Positions 53,023 through 60,343 of a stretch of DNA of 64,000 bases are shown here, piece by piece; positions within the stretch are counted from its first letter, which is position 1, and the number at the start of each line of letters is the position of its first letter. Source of the DNA: JBGSON01 sp041739085 (GTDB taxonomy: Bacteria; Patescibacteriota; Gracilibacteria; CAIRYL01); contig JBGSON010000032.1 of NCBI GenBank assembly GCA_041739085.1, positions 16,712-80,711 of the forward strand. The letters run 5' to 3'. The notes under the pieces are model-generated. The model saw nothing but the letters and a program-made list of their open reading frames with translations, did not search any database and was not told the DNA's origin. The position numbers were made by a program, and so were the translations under genes.

Positions 53023-53420
53023 GGTTCGTAAAGTTCATAAAGTTTATAAGGTTCATAAAGGTTCTTTGGCAATCGGTGGCACGTATACTATGCGAGTCAT
53101 CCGTCGTCGGGTGACCGGTTTTTTGTCTATAATCATTCTGCTGGAAGCCATTTTCAATCACCGCCAGCGAAACAGAAAGGAAGCAGAAACCCAGTGGGGC
53201 TCTGTCACCCCGGACTCGATCCGGGGTCTCCATTTGAGTGCATGGTGAAAGAGAGAAGGAAGTGGAGCCACTTTTTTTTCGAGTCATCCGTCCTCGGGTG
53301 AACATTCCTTTGTTTTACCCAATTCCTAACTCTGGGGTAACTCTCCCTGGGTCGATCCCTTCTTTACTATTCCCCAACGCTGGAAGTAATTTTTCGTCAT
53401 CGCCAGCGAAGAACGCCTGC
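53023..53420. repeat. repeat-filled gap after guaA
   Basis: No gene is seen. The gap holds an array of GTTCATAAAGTTTATAAG units (53027-53066) and GTCATCCGTCGTCGGGTGAC (about 53096-53115). It also has two copies of a small CGCTGG/CCAGCG hairpin element (53139-53169 and 53379-53407) and the palindrome ACCCCGGA-ctcga-TCCGGGGT (about 53208-53228) shared with 32.6-32.9, 54.4 and 55.8 kb. Confidence 0.65.
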
Positions 53421-53482
53421 TGATATGCGCGCCCGTGAATGTCCGCAGAAGATGCCTTTTTACCGGAAACATTTTTCTCGCT

Positions 53483-54244
53483 CTAAATCCTTCTCCCTTC
53501 TTCATCCACGACATGTTGACATTCGCCATTCGATTCTTCATGAAGGGATGAAAAACTGGCGAGATACGCTTCAGTCGATTCAAATGCATCGAGGAGTGAG
53601 GCTCGAAAATGGAGTTGCGCGACAGCATATCCGAACATGACGCCTGCGAACTGGACATATTCCGCCCGCGACGGAGGCTCGTCCGTCAGGGGAATATCAG
53701 CATGGCGGAAGATAGAGAGGAATCGGGGGATATCGCATGAATACGGAATGACGAGAGAAAAACCGCTCCTTTCCGAAGTTCCCTCGGGAAAGATGATTTC
53801 AAAATGGTCGCGTAAAAAAATGCACCGGAGGAGATGCGATGTGTCGGAAGCATTTTCTCCTTCCAGGGCGATCGAGACGGAAAAATCCTCTTCAGAATGA
53901 GAATCAAGAATCACGTTTCCCTTGAGCCCCTGCCTCATCATGTATGCGATGAGCGCATTGGAGAAAAAAGTCCGTTCCATCGGAGTAAGAGAGGATGCGC
54001 CGGGGATTTCGCATTCCGGATTGTATCGCGGGGACCCCGGACTCCTATCATCGGAAACTACTTTTTTTTCAGTTTCATTGAAGCAATTATCACGAAATAA
54101 TCTGCCGAAGAGATTGCTGAAGAATCTTCTTCCAGCCTCCAGTGGATGATTATTTTCAGGGGCTTTGATCTCCGGGACAGCCAATGGTTTCGGGGACAAA
54201 ACTTCAGTCATATCCGGAGCGGATTGTAGCAGGTTTTTTCTCAT
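53483..54244 (-). CDS. hypothetical protein
   Basis: A 253-residue product of no known family. The N-terminal ~80 residues look disordered and polar (Pro, Asn, Ser, Asp). From about 85 there is a more ordered part with SSLTPMERTFFSNALIAYMMRQGL, DHFEIIFPEGTSERSGFSLVIPYSC, and a C-terminal helical region AEYVQFAGVMFGYAVAQLHFRASL. No signal peptide, so probably cytoplasmic. It is flanked by repeats on both sides and has no operon partner. Confidence 0.65.
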   Translation of the reverse strand: MRKNLLQSAPDMTEVLSPKPLAVPEIKAPENNHPLEAGRRFFSNLFGRLFRDNCFNETEKKVVSDDRSPGSPRYNPECEIPGASSLTPMERTFFSNALIAYMMRQGLKGNVILDSHSEEDFSVSIALEGENASDTSHLLRCIFLRDHFEIIFPEGTSERSGFSLVIPYSCDIPRFLSIFRHADIPLTDEPPSRAEYVQFAGVMFGYAVAQLHFRASLLDAFESTEAYLASFSSLHEESNGECQHVVDEEGRRI

Positions 54245-54299
54245 GAGATAAGTTTTGAGATGGGAATCCTCACGTCTGTCACCCTTTTCCCCCGGAATC

Positions 54300-54533
54300 C
54301 GAAATATTTAGGCAGCGATTGCAAATCGCTGCCAGCTGAGAGGAAGCAGGGCTAAGACCTGCTCCAGAAAAAAGAAGCAGAAACCCAGCGGGGCTCTGTC
54401 ACCCCGGACCCGATCCGGGGTCTCCATTTGAGTGCATGGTGAAAGAAAGAAGGAAGTGGAGCCACCTTACTCTTTCTCGATGTTTCCAGTGACATCTGGA
54501 GATTCCGGCTCGAAGGCCGGAATGACAATGAGA
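54300..54533. repeat. palindrome-rich gap
   Basis: Contains GGCAGCGATT-gca-AATCGCTGCC (54311-54333), the palindrome ACCCCGGAcccgaTCCGGGGT (about 54402-54422), and a diverged piece of the 32.6 kb unit including TTCCGGctcgaagGCCGGAA (about 54503-54522). No gene is seen. Confidence 0.65.
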
Positions 54534-54562
54534 TTGACAAAAAGAATACAAAATGATATAAC
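54534..54562 (+). promoter_or_regulatory. near-consensus promoter of the leader RNA and lipoprotein
   Basis: TTGACA (54534-54539), 17 bases, TATAAC (54557-54562). Transcription should start near 54569, about 330 bases before the lipoprotein ATG at 54898. Confidence 0.7.
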
Positions 54563-54569
54563 ATCCATC

Positions 54570-54800
54570 CTCGATCCTTAAAACCATCGGAACAGAAAGA
54601 TGGAGAGAAGCCTGCCGAAAAGAGCATAAGTGTGTTTCCGGGAAACCGGTGAACGCGCTTTGCGCACTAATTTCCGGCAGACTTTCTCTCCGTCGAGTTA
54701 CTACAAAACTACTACTTCTGAAATTTAGCCGCCTGGATTCGGAGAGGGAATGGACCATTCGTTCTTTCCCCGAATCCAACAGCGGCTGAATCTAAAGATT
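54570..54800 (+). ncRNA. structured leader RNA, possible riboswitch or regulatory RNA
   Basis: Domain one (54602-54691) is closed by GGAGAGAA/TTCTCTCC (8 bp) and CTGCCG/CGGCAG (6 bp). It encloses two side-by-side hairpins: CCGG-GAAA-CCGG with a GNRA tetraloop (54638-54649), extended by GTTT/GAAC, and GCGC-TTT-GCGC (54655-54665). Domain two (54724-54790) is a long hairpin with TTTAGCCGC/GCGGCTGAA and GGATTCGG/CCGAATCC stems and an inner GAATG-gac-CATTC. It lies between a strong promoter and a lipoprotein gene. I cannot match it to a known riboswitch class. Confidence 0.55.
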
Positions 54801-54803
54801 ACC

Positions 54804-54865
54804 AAGGAGGTGAAATTCACTTGATCTTCCAACCGCTTAAGCTACGCAACAAGCCCAATTATTAA
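54804..54865 (+). CDS. possible 14-codon leader peptide
   Basis: A full Shine-Dalgarno AAGGAGGTGA (54804-54813) precedes a TTG (54821) by ten bases. The short frame reads MIFQPLKLRNKPNY and stops at TAA (54863-54865), 32 bases before the lipoprotein ATG. The very strong ribosome site has no other use here. Whether it is translated, or instead paired in the leader structure, is unknown. Confidence 0.3.
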
Positions 54866-54897
54866 CCCCAAACCAACCCAAACCCTGGAGATAGATC

Positions 54898-55584
54898 ATG
54901 AAGCGCATCAGCATCGTCGTCCTCGCCGCCGCACTGGCCCTCGTAGCCTGCGGCGGCAAGCCCACCCCGCCGACGATCGTCATCGACAATGCACTGGTCA
55001 CGAAGCTCGTGGACGCGCAAATCAAGCAGAACGAGCGCCTCACAGCACTCGTGGAGAAGTTGGCGTCGCGGGATCCGGTTGTGCTTGATCAGAAACAAGC
55101 GATCGAAGTCCTGGCGAACATTGTCCAGGAACAAAACAACCGCCAGACTCAGCAGGTCTCCTCGGCCCCCGTCGTCACGAGCAGCTCGTCGTCTTCCTCG
55201 GCCATCGCCGAGCTCAGGAGAGAGATCCGTTCCTTGAGGGCGGAGATCAAGAAGCTGACCACGCCGCCGCCTGCTGGCGACGACACCATCACCAAATGCT
55301 CTGCCCTCAAGGCGGAACTTTGGGCCATCAAGAAGGAGGCTTCGAACGTTCCCAACTCCGGAGACCTCATCGCGCGGGTCACTAAGTTGGAGGAGTGGGT
55401 GAACTCCCACATCTCCGATTTGGAGAATAAGCGCATCCACGTGAATGGTCCCCTCGGGACCAGGATCGTAGGAGAGGGCGCGACGTCCCTCACCTTCCCC
55501 GCGGGCCAGCCCCCCTGCCCGCAGAAGGAGTCCGACATCAAGGGGAGCGATCAGACCACCAAGAAGGAGGTGATCCAGAAGTAG
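54898..55584 (+). CDS. coiled-coil lipoprotein, function unknown
   Basis: The 228-residue product has a lipoprotein signal (MKRISIVVLAAALALVAC, lipobox Cys18) followed by a Thr/Pro-rich linker. A helical region rich in Gln and Glu (about 35-85), a poly-Ser stretch (about 94-100), a heptad segment (IAELRREIRSLRAEIKKL), and an end with RIHVNGPLGTRIVGEG come next. GGAGAT sits seven bases before the ATG. Codon choice (GCC, CTG, CTC, AAG, GTC) is unlike neighbouring genes, which prefer GGA, AAA and CTC/CTT mixes, hinting at transfer or at selection for strong expression. It has a strong promoter and a long leader. Confidence 0.75.
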   Translation: MKRISIVVLAAALALVACGGKPTPPTIVIDNALVTKLVDAQIKQNERLTALVEKLASRDPVVLDQKQAIEVLANIVQEQNNRQTQQVSSAPVVTSSSSSSSAIAELRREIRSLRAEIKKLTTPPPAGDDTITKCSALKAELWAIKKEASNVPNSGDLIARVTKLEEWVNSHISDLENKRIHVNGPLGTRIVGEGATSLTFPAGQPPCPQKESDIKGSDQTTKKEVIQK

Positions 55585-55610
55585 GAAACAGCAAGTAGTA
55601 CCCGGCGGAG

Positions 55611-55698
55611 AAGGGACAGATATGATTTCGTGAGGTTCGCGGCGCTCGCGCGCTCGCACTCACACGGGTTTCCACCCAACATCATCTGTCCCTTTTCC
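55611..55698 (+). terminator. large hairpin ending in TTTT
   Basis: AAGGGACAGAT (55611-55621) pairs perfectly with ATCTGTCCCTT (55684-55694), followed by TTCC; the loop of ~60 bases contains GGCGCTCGCGCGCTCGC. It stands 27 bases after the lipoprotein stop and may end the transcript, though the loop is unusually large. Confidence 0.45.
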
Positions 55699-55727
55699 AT
55701 GTGTGCGTTTTTTTATTGTCACAGCGC

Positions 55728-56195
55728 TTCTGTCATTCCGGTCCCCGAGCCGGAATCTCCAGATGTCAGGGAAACTCCACAAAAGGGTATTGGAACCGCT
55801 CACTTTTTTCTTGAACTACTCGTAATCAGGGAGACCCCGGATCAGGTCCGGGGTGACAGAGAGCCCTTGTCCTTCCGGCCCCCGAGCCCCAAAGGGGCCA
55901 CTTCGTGGCCGGAATCCCGCAGTATCAAAACGAATCCCCTAATAAACCATCGGGATCCCAGACCAAGTCCGGGATGACAGGATCCACGATTTTTGGCAGT
56001 CACACGTCTTCGGGTGCCGCAAATAGGACGGTCGCCTGGGGACGGGCGACTCGAAGGGAACTGGAAGCGATACAATCGCTACCAATGTGGGGGATGACAG
56101 AATGTCCCTTCCGAATGCCGTAAAGACACAAATGGAAAAGGGGCAACTCAGAAAGAGTTGCCCCAGCGATGAGACTCAGAGAGAGTCGTTCCATC
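55728..56195. repeat. palindrome-rich gap before the mutS-like gene
   Basis: Holds TTCCGGtccccgagCCGGAA (about 55736-55755), ACCCCGGAtcaggTCCGGGGT (about 55833-55853), GGCCAC-ttc-GTGGCC (about 55896-55910), and CCCAGAccaagTCCGGGAT-like copies (about 55957-55976). GTCGCCTGGGGACGGGCGAC (about 56030-56050) and GGGGCAACTC-agaaa-GAGTTGCCCC (56140-56164) follow. No gene is seen. Confidence 0.65.
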
Positions 56196-56199
56196 TGTA

Positions 56200-56238
56200 G
56201 GCGAAAAACTTTATAAACCTTATGAACTTTACAAACTT
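56200..56238. repeat. AACTTTATAAACCTTATGAAC array
   Basis: About four units of the ACTTTATAAAC-type repeat, directly against the 3' end of the mutS-like gene. The same family occurs at 13490, 37193, 53027, 59295 and 59363. Confidence 0.6.
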
Positions 56239-57675
56239 TTATGAACTTCCTTCTTCCGCCCTCTTCTTCAGCTCATACATCTTCTGGAGCGCCTCGATCG
56301 GCGTCATTCTATTTATATCGAGTTTCTTTAGTTCTTCCTCCACCGCCGACGGTTTCGCGGGACGTACTTGCTCAATGATCGTGAAGAGATTCTGCTGATC
56401 GATGAGAGCTTGAGCGGAACGCTTTCTCCGGAATTCGCCGTATTCGCTCTCGATTTCATTGTTTTCGAGCTTGGTTAATATTTCCCTCGCTCTCTCGGTC
56501 ACTTTTTTCGGCACTCCAGCGAGTTCCGCGACCTCGATCCCGAAACTTTTTGAAGCTCCGCCCTCGACGATCCGGTGGAGGAAAGTGACGCCCACAGCAT
56601 TTTCAAGTACAGCGACTGAGAGGTTCTTTCCGTTCGGAAGCGTTTCCGTAAGGTCGATGAGTTCATGGTAGTGCGTCGCGAAGAGTGTCTTTATTCCCTT
56701 TGCCGCGAGGTGCTCCGTGATCGCCCACGCGAGGGAAAGACCGTCGAACGTAGATGTTCCTCTCCCGATCTCATCGAGGATGACGAAGGAATTGTCCGTC
56801 GCGTTCCTCAGGATGTGCGATGCTTCCTGCATCTCGACCAGAAATGTGGATTGTCCTTTCGAAAGCGCATCTCCCGCTCCGATCCTCGTAAAAATGCCAT
56901 CGGTCAGAGGAATGACCGCTTCCTCCGCGGGAACAAAACTCCCGATGTGCGCGAGGAGGATGATGAGAGCGTTCTGCCTAAGAAAAGTCGATTTTCCCGA
57001 CATATTCGGTCCCGTGACGAGCTGAAACGAATGCTCGTCCATGAGGAGATCGTTCGGGACAAACCGGTCTCTTCCTTCCATTTCATCGATTGCCTCGACC
57101 ACCGGGTGCCTCCCGTTCTTGATCCTGAAAATCTTCGCATCCGTTATCTCCGGCATCGTGTATCTCCTCTTTGATGCAGTCTCCGCAAAAGAGGAAAGGA
57201 GGTCGAGTTCCGCAATCGCTTCCGCGGCTTCCTGGATCTCTCCGAGAAAGGAGAGCACCTCTTCTTCGAGAATGTGGAAAAGCTCATCTTCCCGCGCGAC
57301 GAGTTTTTCTTCCGAGGAAAAGACTTTCTCTTCGTATTCCTTGAGTTCCGGAGTGATGTACCGCTCCGCGTTTACGAGCGTCTGCTTCCTGATGAAGTAA
57401 TCGGGGACGTTCTTTATCTGTCCCTTCGGGACTTCGAAAAAATATCCGAAGACCTGGTTTGATTTCAGTTTCATATTCTGGATCCCGGTTTTTGTGATTT
57501 CATCGCTCTGGAGTTTTGCGAGATATTCCTTCCCGTGTTTCCGGAGTCCGCGATATTCGTCCACTTCCGCATCATATCCTTCCCGGATGATCCCGCCTTC
57601 ATGGAGGAGCGCCGGCGCATCTTCTGAGAGAGCGCGTTCCAGGAGATCGGCGAGAGAAAGAATCCGGCTTCCCAC
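56239..57675 (-). CDS. mutS: MutS core protein lacking the N-terminal mismatch-binding and connector domains
   Basis: The 478-residue product corresponds to roughly the last 55 percent of MutS1 (~850 residues). It begins within the core/clamp region (GGIIREGYDAEVDEYRGLRK, NQVFGYFFEVPKG, YFIRKQTLVNAERYITPELKEYEEK). The intact ATPase domain has Walker A TGPNMSGKSTFLRQ, Walker B VILDEIGRGTSTFDG, ATHYHELIDL, and the helix-turn-helix and C-terminal tail. Domain I with the Phe-x-Glu mismatch wedge and domain II are absent, and the 110 bases upstream cannot encode them. It starts with GTG and has an extended -10 box TGTTATAAT close upstream (57699-57704), so it may be an expressed standalone ATPase rather than a dead gene. 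Confidence 0.85.
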   Translation of the reverse strand: MGSRILSLADLLERALSEDAPALLHEGGIIREGYDAEVDEYRGLRKHGKEYLAKLQSDEITKTGIQNMKLKSNQVFGYFFEVPKGQIKNVPDYFIRKQTLVNAERYITPELKEYEEKVFSSEEKLVAREDELFHILEEEVLSFLGEIQEAAEAIAELDLLSSFAETASKRRYTMPEITDAKIFRIKNGRHPVVEAIDEMEGRDRFVPNDLLMDEHSFQLVTGPNMSGKSTFLRQNALIILLAHIGSFVPAEEAVIPLTDGIFTRIGAGDALSKGQSTFLVEMQEASHILRNATDNSFVILDEIGRGTSTFDGLSLAWAITEHLAAKGIKTLFATHYHELIDLTETLPNGKNLSVAVLENAVGVTFLHRIVEGGASKSFGIEVAELAGVPKKVTERAREILTKLENNEIESEYGEFRRKRSAQALIDQQNLFTIIEQVRPAKPSAVEEELKKLDINRMTPIEALQKMYELKKRAEEGSS

Positions 57676-57698
57676 GGGAAAAAGGAAAAAGCGCGAGC

Positions 57699-57704
57699 AT
57701 TATA
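57699..57704 (-). promoter_or_regulatory. extended -10 box before the mutS-like gene
   Basis: TATAAT on the minus strand preceded by TGT (TGTTATAAT), about 24 bases before the GTG start. The -35 region is weak (TTCGTT). It faces away from the promoter at 57734-57763. Confidence 0.4.
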
Positions 57705-57733
57705 ACAAAAGGATTGAAATGAACGAAAAAGAA

Positions 57734-57763
57734 TTGAGTTTTTCTGAAAAGAACGATTACAAT
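57734..57763 (+). promoter_or_regulatory. promoter of the 188-residue hypothetical gene
   Basis: TTGAGT (57734-57739), 18 bases, TACAAT (57758-57763), leaving about 15 bases to the ATG at 57784. The boxes are identical to those at 964-992 in front of the potassium channel gene, and both leaders are equally short. Confidence 0.5.
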
Positions 57764-57783
57764 GGTTTCTTCTTATTTTTTGA

Positions 57784-58350
57784 ATGGACGAATCTTCTTC
57801 TGAGCCACGCTTTGACGGCACGGCATTTTTAAAGTCGTTGAAAACGCTTGAGATTGATCCACGATCTCTTCAGAGTATCCGGCTGAACCTCGTGAGAGTC
57901 ACAGGTGCGATACGAACTGCTCTGCAGCTCATACGCTACATAAACAATGGGAAATCTGAAGACCAGAATACAAGAAATAAAACAGAGAATGATTTATGGA
58001 AAATGACGATCGTTGAACTCATCGGCACTCTGTATAACGGTGATGCTTTTCGTCTTCCCCCACACCAGTTCCTCGATGCATATCCAAATGCAAGAGGCTA
58101 CGTGCATGGAAAGATGAGGAGAGTGGAACAGTACGATCTCGATGATGCTTCTCGGGAGATCGTGAATGTTCCAATCGGTGGCCTTGTCCTCCATCATCTC
58201 CGGAACGGACTTAATGTCCTTCTCTACAATATTCCTAGAATTCCGTTTGACGTCGAATCCTTCATGACAGAACCGATAAAGAATGTCGTCCTCTTTACCC
58301 GGGACGCACTCAGCGTCATTCACGAGAGAAAAAAGAGGGAACCAAAATAA
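57784..58350 (+). CDS. hypothetical protein
   Basis: A 188-residue, probably cytoplasmic protein without recognised domain. The first half is helical (FLKSLKTLEIDPRSLQSIRLNLVRV, TALQLIRYINNG). The second half includes FRLPPHQFLDAYPNARGYVHG and VNVPIGGLVLHHLRNGLNVLLYNIP. The start is fixed by its own promoter, which leaves a 15-base leader. It converges with the site-2 protease gene. Confidence 0.65.
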   Translation: MDESSSEPRFDGTAFLKSLKTLEIDPRSLQSIRLNLVRVTGAIRTALQLIRYINNGKSEDQNTRNKTENDLWKMTIVELIGTLYNGDAFRLPPHQFLDAYPNARGYVHGKMRRVEQYDLDDASREIVNVPIGGLVLHHLRNGLNVLLYNIPRIPFDVESFMTEPIKNVVLFTRDALSVIHERKKREPK

Positions 58351-58366
58351 TTTTCAAAAAAAATCT

Positions 58367-58993
58367 TTATATGAGAACGAGGAATTCAAGGAAAGTGATG
58401 ATGAGGGTAATGATCGGGGTGAGGATATAGGAGAGAATGTTGACGTTGAACGCGAATCCGAATCCGATCATTCCAAAGAGGATTGCGGGTCCATACGCCG
58501 CAAATTTCTCATATCCCTCGCGGAACCTGTTCGGGATGAAGAGGGAAAGAATGCCCTCACCGTCCAGCGGTTTTAACGGTATGAGGTTAAAAGCCGCAAG
58601 GAGAACATTGACGAAGAATACGATGCCGAAGATATTTATGAGAAACAATGGGATTACGGTATTCAGCACCCTTACTAGCAAAAGGGAGAGAGTAGCGAGG
58701 GCGATATTTGAAAACGGTCCTGCGGCCGCCACCAGTGCATCATGAAATCGCGGATGAACAAAATTCCGTGGATTCACCGGAACCGGCTTGGCCCATCCGA
58801 AATGCGCGACAATGAGGAAAAGGAGCCCGAGGGGATCGAGGTGCTTCATGGGGTTGAGGCTGATCCGGCCCATGTTTTTCGCGGTCGGATCACCAAGAAG
58901 GTACGCGGAAAGAGCATGCGCGGACTCGTGCACTGAGATGGAGAACGCGAAGACGAGGATCCAGGTGATGAGGTCAGGAAGACTAAAATCCAT
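58367..58993 (-). CDS. site-2 protease family zinc metalloprotease (M50B)
   Basis: A 208-residue multi-pass membrane protein with the zinc motif HESAH (residues 22-26) in the first helix and the second metal motif LIPLKPLDGEGIL (about 145, the NPDG position). SLNPMKHLDPLG and GWAKPVPVNPRNF are typical of the short M50B rhomboid-like group. Such enzymes cut membrane-bound regulators or signal remnants inside the bilayer; the substrate here is unknown. The ATG at 58993 is chosen from family alignment. Confidence 0.88.
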   Translation of the reverse strand: MDFSLPDLITWILVFAFSISVHESAHALSAYLLGDPTAKNMGRISLNPMKHLDPLGLLFLIVAHFGWAKPVPVNPRNFVHPRFHDALVAAAGPFSNIALATLSLLLVRVLNTVIPLFLINIFGIVFFVNVLLAAFNLIPLKPLDGEGILSLFIPNRFREGYEKFAAYGPAILFGMIGFGFAFNVNILSYILTPIITLIITFLEFLVLI

Positions 58994-59057
58994 TGACACT
59001 GCTCGGAAGAATATGAAAAAATCCTTTGGCATTTTACCGAATTTTGTACCAAAAGCC

Positions 59058-59294
59058 ATGGCGAAAGTATGTCAGCTGAGCGGGAAAAAACCATCCTGGG
59101 GACATAATGTCTCTCATTCCGAGAGAAAGACAAAGAGGAGATTCCTCCCGAACCTCCAGTGGAAACGGATCTTTGATCCCGTGAAAAAGATGTTCCTCCG
59201 CATCAGGGTTTCGACCAATGCAATGAGGACTCTCGACAAGCCCATGACGAAGAGAGATTCGGCAAGGCTCATGAAAAAGGCGGAGAAGAAATAG
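59058..59294 (+). CDS. rpmB: 50S ribosomal protein L28
   Basis: A 78-residue basic protein reading MAKVCQLSGKKPSWGHNVSH, then SERKTKRRFLPNLQWKRIF and LRIRVSTNAMRTLDKP. These are the L28 landmarks (VCQxTGKxPxxGNNVSH, KTKRRFLPNLQ, LRVS...LRTIDK). The frame is open far upstream, but the L28 start at ATG 59058 is clear. It sits divergent from the site-2 protease and just before tRNA-Ser, separated by repeat arrays. Confidence 0.93.
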   Translation: MAKVCQLSGKKPSWGHNVSHSERKTKRRFLPNLQWKRIFDPVKKMFLRIRVSTNAMRTLDKPMTKRDSARLMKKAEKK

Positions 59295-59408
59295 GATCGC
59301 AAAGTTTATAAAGTTCATAAGGTTCATAAAGTTTATAAGGTCAAAGGTTGTCTTTCGGTCATTGAAACTTTACAGACTTTATAACTTTTTAACTTTACAA
59401 ACCTTCTC
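59295..59408. repeat. AAGTTTATAAAGTTCATAAGG arrays in both orientations
   Basis: Several 10-11 base units run from 59297 to 59342 and again in reverse from 59364 to 59405, around a short unique centre. Together they could form a long AT-rich hairpin after rpmB. Confidence 0.6.
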
Positions 59409-59417
59409 AGTTGTTCA

Positions 59418-59446
59418 TTGAAACAGCGAAAAAAGTAAGTTATATC
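59418..59446 (+). promoter_or_regulatory. promoter of tRNA-Ser
   Basis: TTGAAA (59418-59423), 17 bases, TATATC (59441-59446; TTATAT one base earlier), about 18 bases before the mature tRNA 5' end. Confidence 0.45.
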
Positions 59447-59463
59447 AAGAGAGACTGTTGCGT

Positions 59464-59553
59464 GGAGAGTTGGCCGAGTGGTCGATGGCGCACGCTTGGA
59501 AAGCGTGTTTACGGGAAACCGTAACGTGGGTTCGAACCCCACACTCTCCGCCA
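59464..59553 (+). tRNA. tRNA-Ser (anticodon GGA)
   Basis: The acceptor stem GGAGAGT pairs with ACTCTCC, followed by discriminator G and an encoded CCA. The D arm contains TGGCCGAGTGGTCGATGGC, the anticodon stem-loop is CACGCTT-GGA-AAGCGTG, the long variable arm (TTTACGGGAAACCGTAA) marks a class II tRNA, and the T arm is GTGGGTTCGAACCCCAC. Anticodon GGA reads UCC and UCU codons. Confidence 0.97.
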
Positions 59554-59562
59554 TTAGGTATT

Positions 59563-59591
59563 TTGAAAAAGTGGCAGATTTATGGTAAAAT
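59563..59591 (+). promoter_or_regulatory. promoter before the 59651 hypothetical gene
   Basis: TTGAAA (59563-59568), 17 bases, TAAAAT (59586-59591), ten bases after the end of the tRNA and about 52 bases before the expected gene's leader ends. Confidence 0.45.
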
Positions 59592-59650
59592 AAATACCTA
59601 TATCGGGTATGATTTTTTCCATAAATGCTGCTTTTTTTAAATCTAAGACT

Positions 59651-60190
59651 ATGGCTGTAGATCAAATGGGAAATTCAGCATCGGATCAATTCCATGGTAA
59701 TCCTGAGACAGAAATGATCCTTGAGGAATTATTTCATCACACCAATCGTGGCAATGGGTATTCTTGGTGGCTGGACCTGCCGAATGCAGAGCGAATAAAG
59801 GATATGGTGAGAAGAAGGATTTGTGATAGCGGACAAAGAGGCGGCAATATGCCAGGAACAGAGGAGTCGCCGGGAACAGCATTCATGGAAGAAGAATCGC
59901 AATCCATCCAGGATTTGACCGGAATGATACTAGAAATCGTCAACAGAGTGATACAGGCAGCGACTGCATATGACGATCCAAATAAGCCGGTCACAGTAGA
60001 ATTCTATGACCGGATCATATCCCCAAGAATTATGAGAGAATTGGGGAGATATGGAATTCCCGCGGAAGGAGGATCGGATGCCGCAATTATCCTGGAAAAG
60101 ATGAAGCGGCTATTTACAGGTCTGAGTAATAACGATCTCCGGGCAGGAGATGAAGTGTGCGAAATAATGTGCAGGCGAACTCATCAATAG
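59651..60190 (+). CDS. hypothetical protein
   Basis: A 179-residue protein starting MAVDQMGNSASDQFHGNPET. It is acidic and helical, with no signal peptide or membrane helix. Segments such as SWWLDLPNAERIKDMVRRRI and ILEIVNRVIQAATAYDDPNKP are visible, but no family is recognised. The ATG at 59651 is preferred to 59609 because the intervening codons (IFSINAAFFKSKT) look non-coding and a promoter lies just upstream at 59563-59591. Confidence 0.6.
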   Translation: MAVDQMGNSASDQFHGNPETEMILEELFHHTNRGNGYSWWLDLPNAERIKDMVRRRICDSGQRGGNMPGTEESPGTAFMEEESQSIQDLTGMILEIVNRVIQAATAYDDPNKPVTVEFYDRIISPRIMRELGRYGIPAEGGSDAAIILEKMKRLFTGLSNNDLRAGDEVCEIMCRRTHQ

Positions 60191-60291
60191 CAGAATATGT
60201 GATACTCCGATGGAGGATCGTTCTTTTGGAAACCATAACAGCAAAAATCTGGAGATTCGGGCGGGGAATGATGTCTGATTTGGCATTTCCT

Positions 60292-60319
60292 TTGAATATT
60301 CGTATTCAAGAGATAAGAT
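60292..60319 (+). promoter_or_regulatory. promoter of the Cys-rich secreted protein gene
   Basis: TTGAAT (60292-60297), 16 bases, TAAGAT (60314-60319); the ATG is 25 bases further on. Confidence 0.4.
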
Positions 60320-60343
60320 GCTCATATTATTATTCATCGGACT

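Noticed and set aside
54602..54691. Leader domain considered as a c-di-GMP, cobalamin or THF riboswitch
   Set aside because: The conserved core bases of those classes, as far as I can recall them, are not present; only the general stem arrangement is reminiscent.
59034..59327. Minus-strand frames opposite rpmB
   Set aside because: They are shadows of the basic, Lys-rich L28 gene on the plus strand.
59333..59665. Minus-strand frame containing a GFEPTLRFPVNTLSKRAPSTTRP-like peptide
   Set aside because: It is the antisense of tRNA-Ser; this phrase is a well-known false protein produced wherever that tRNA is translated backwards.
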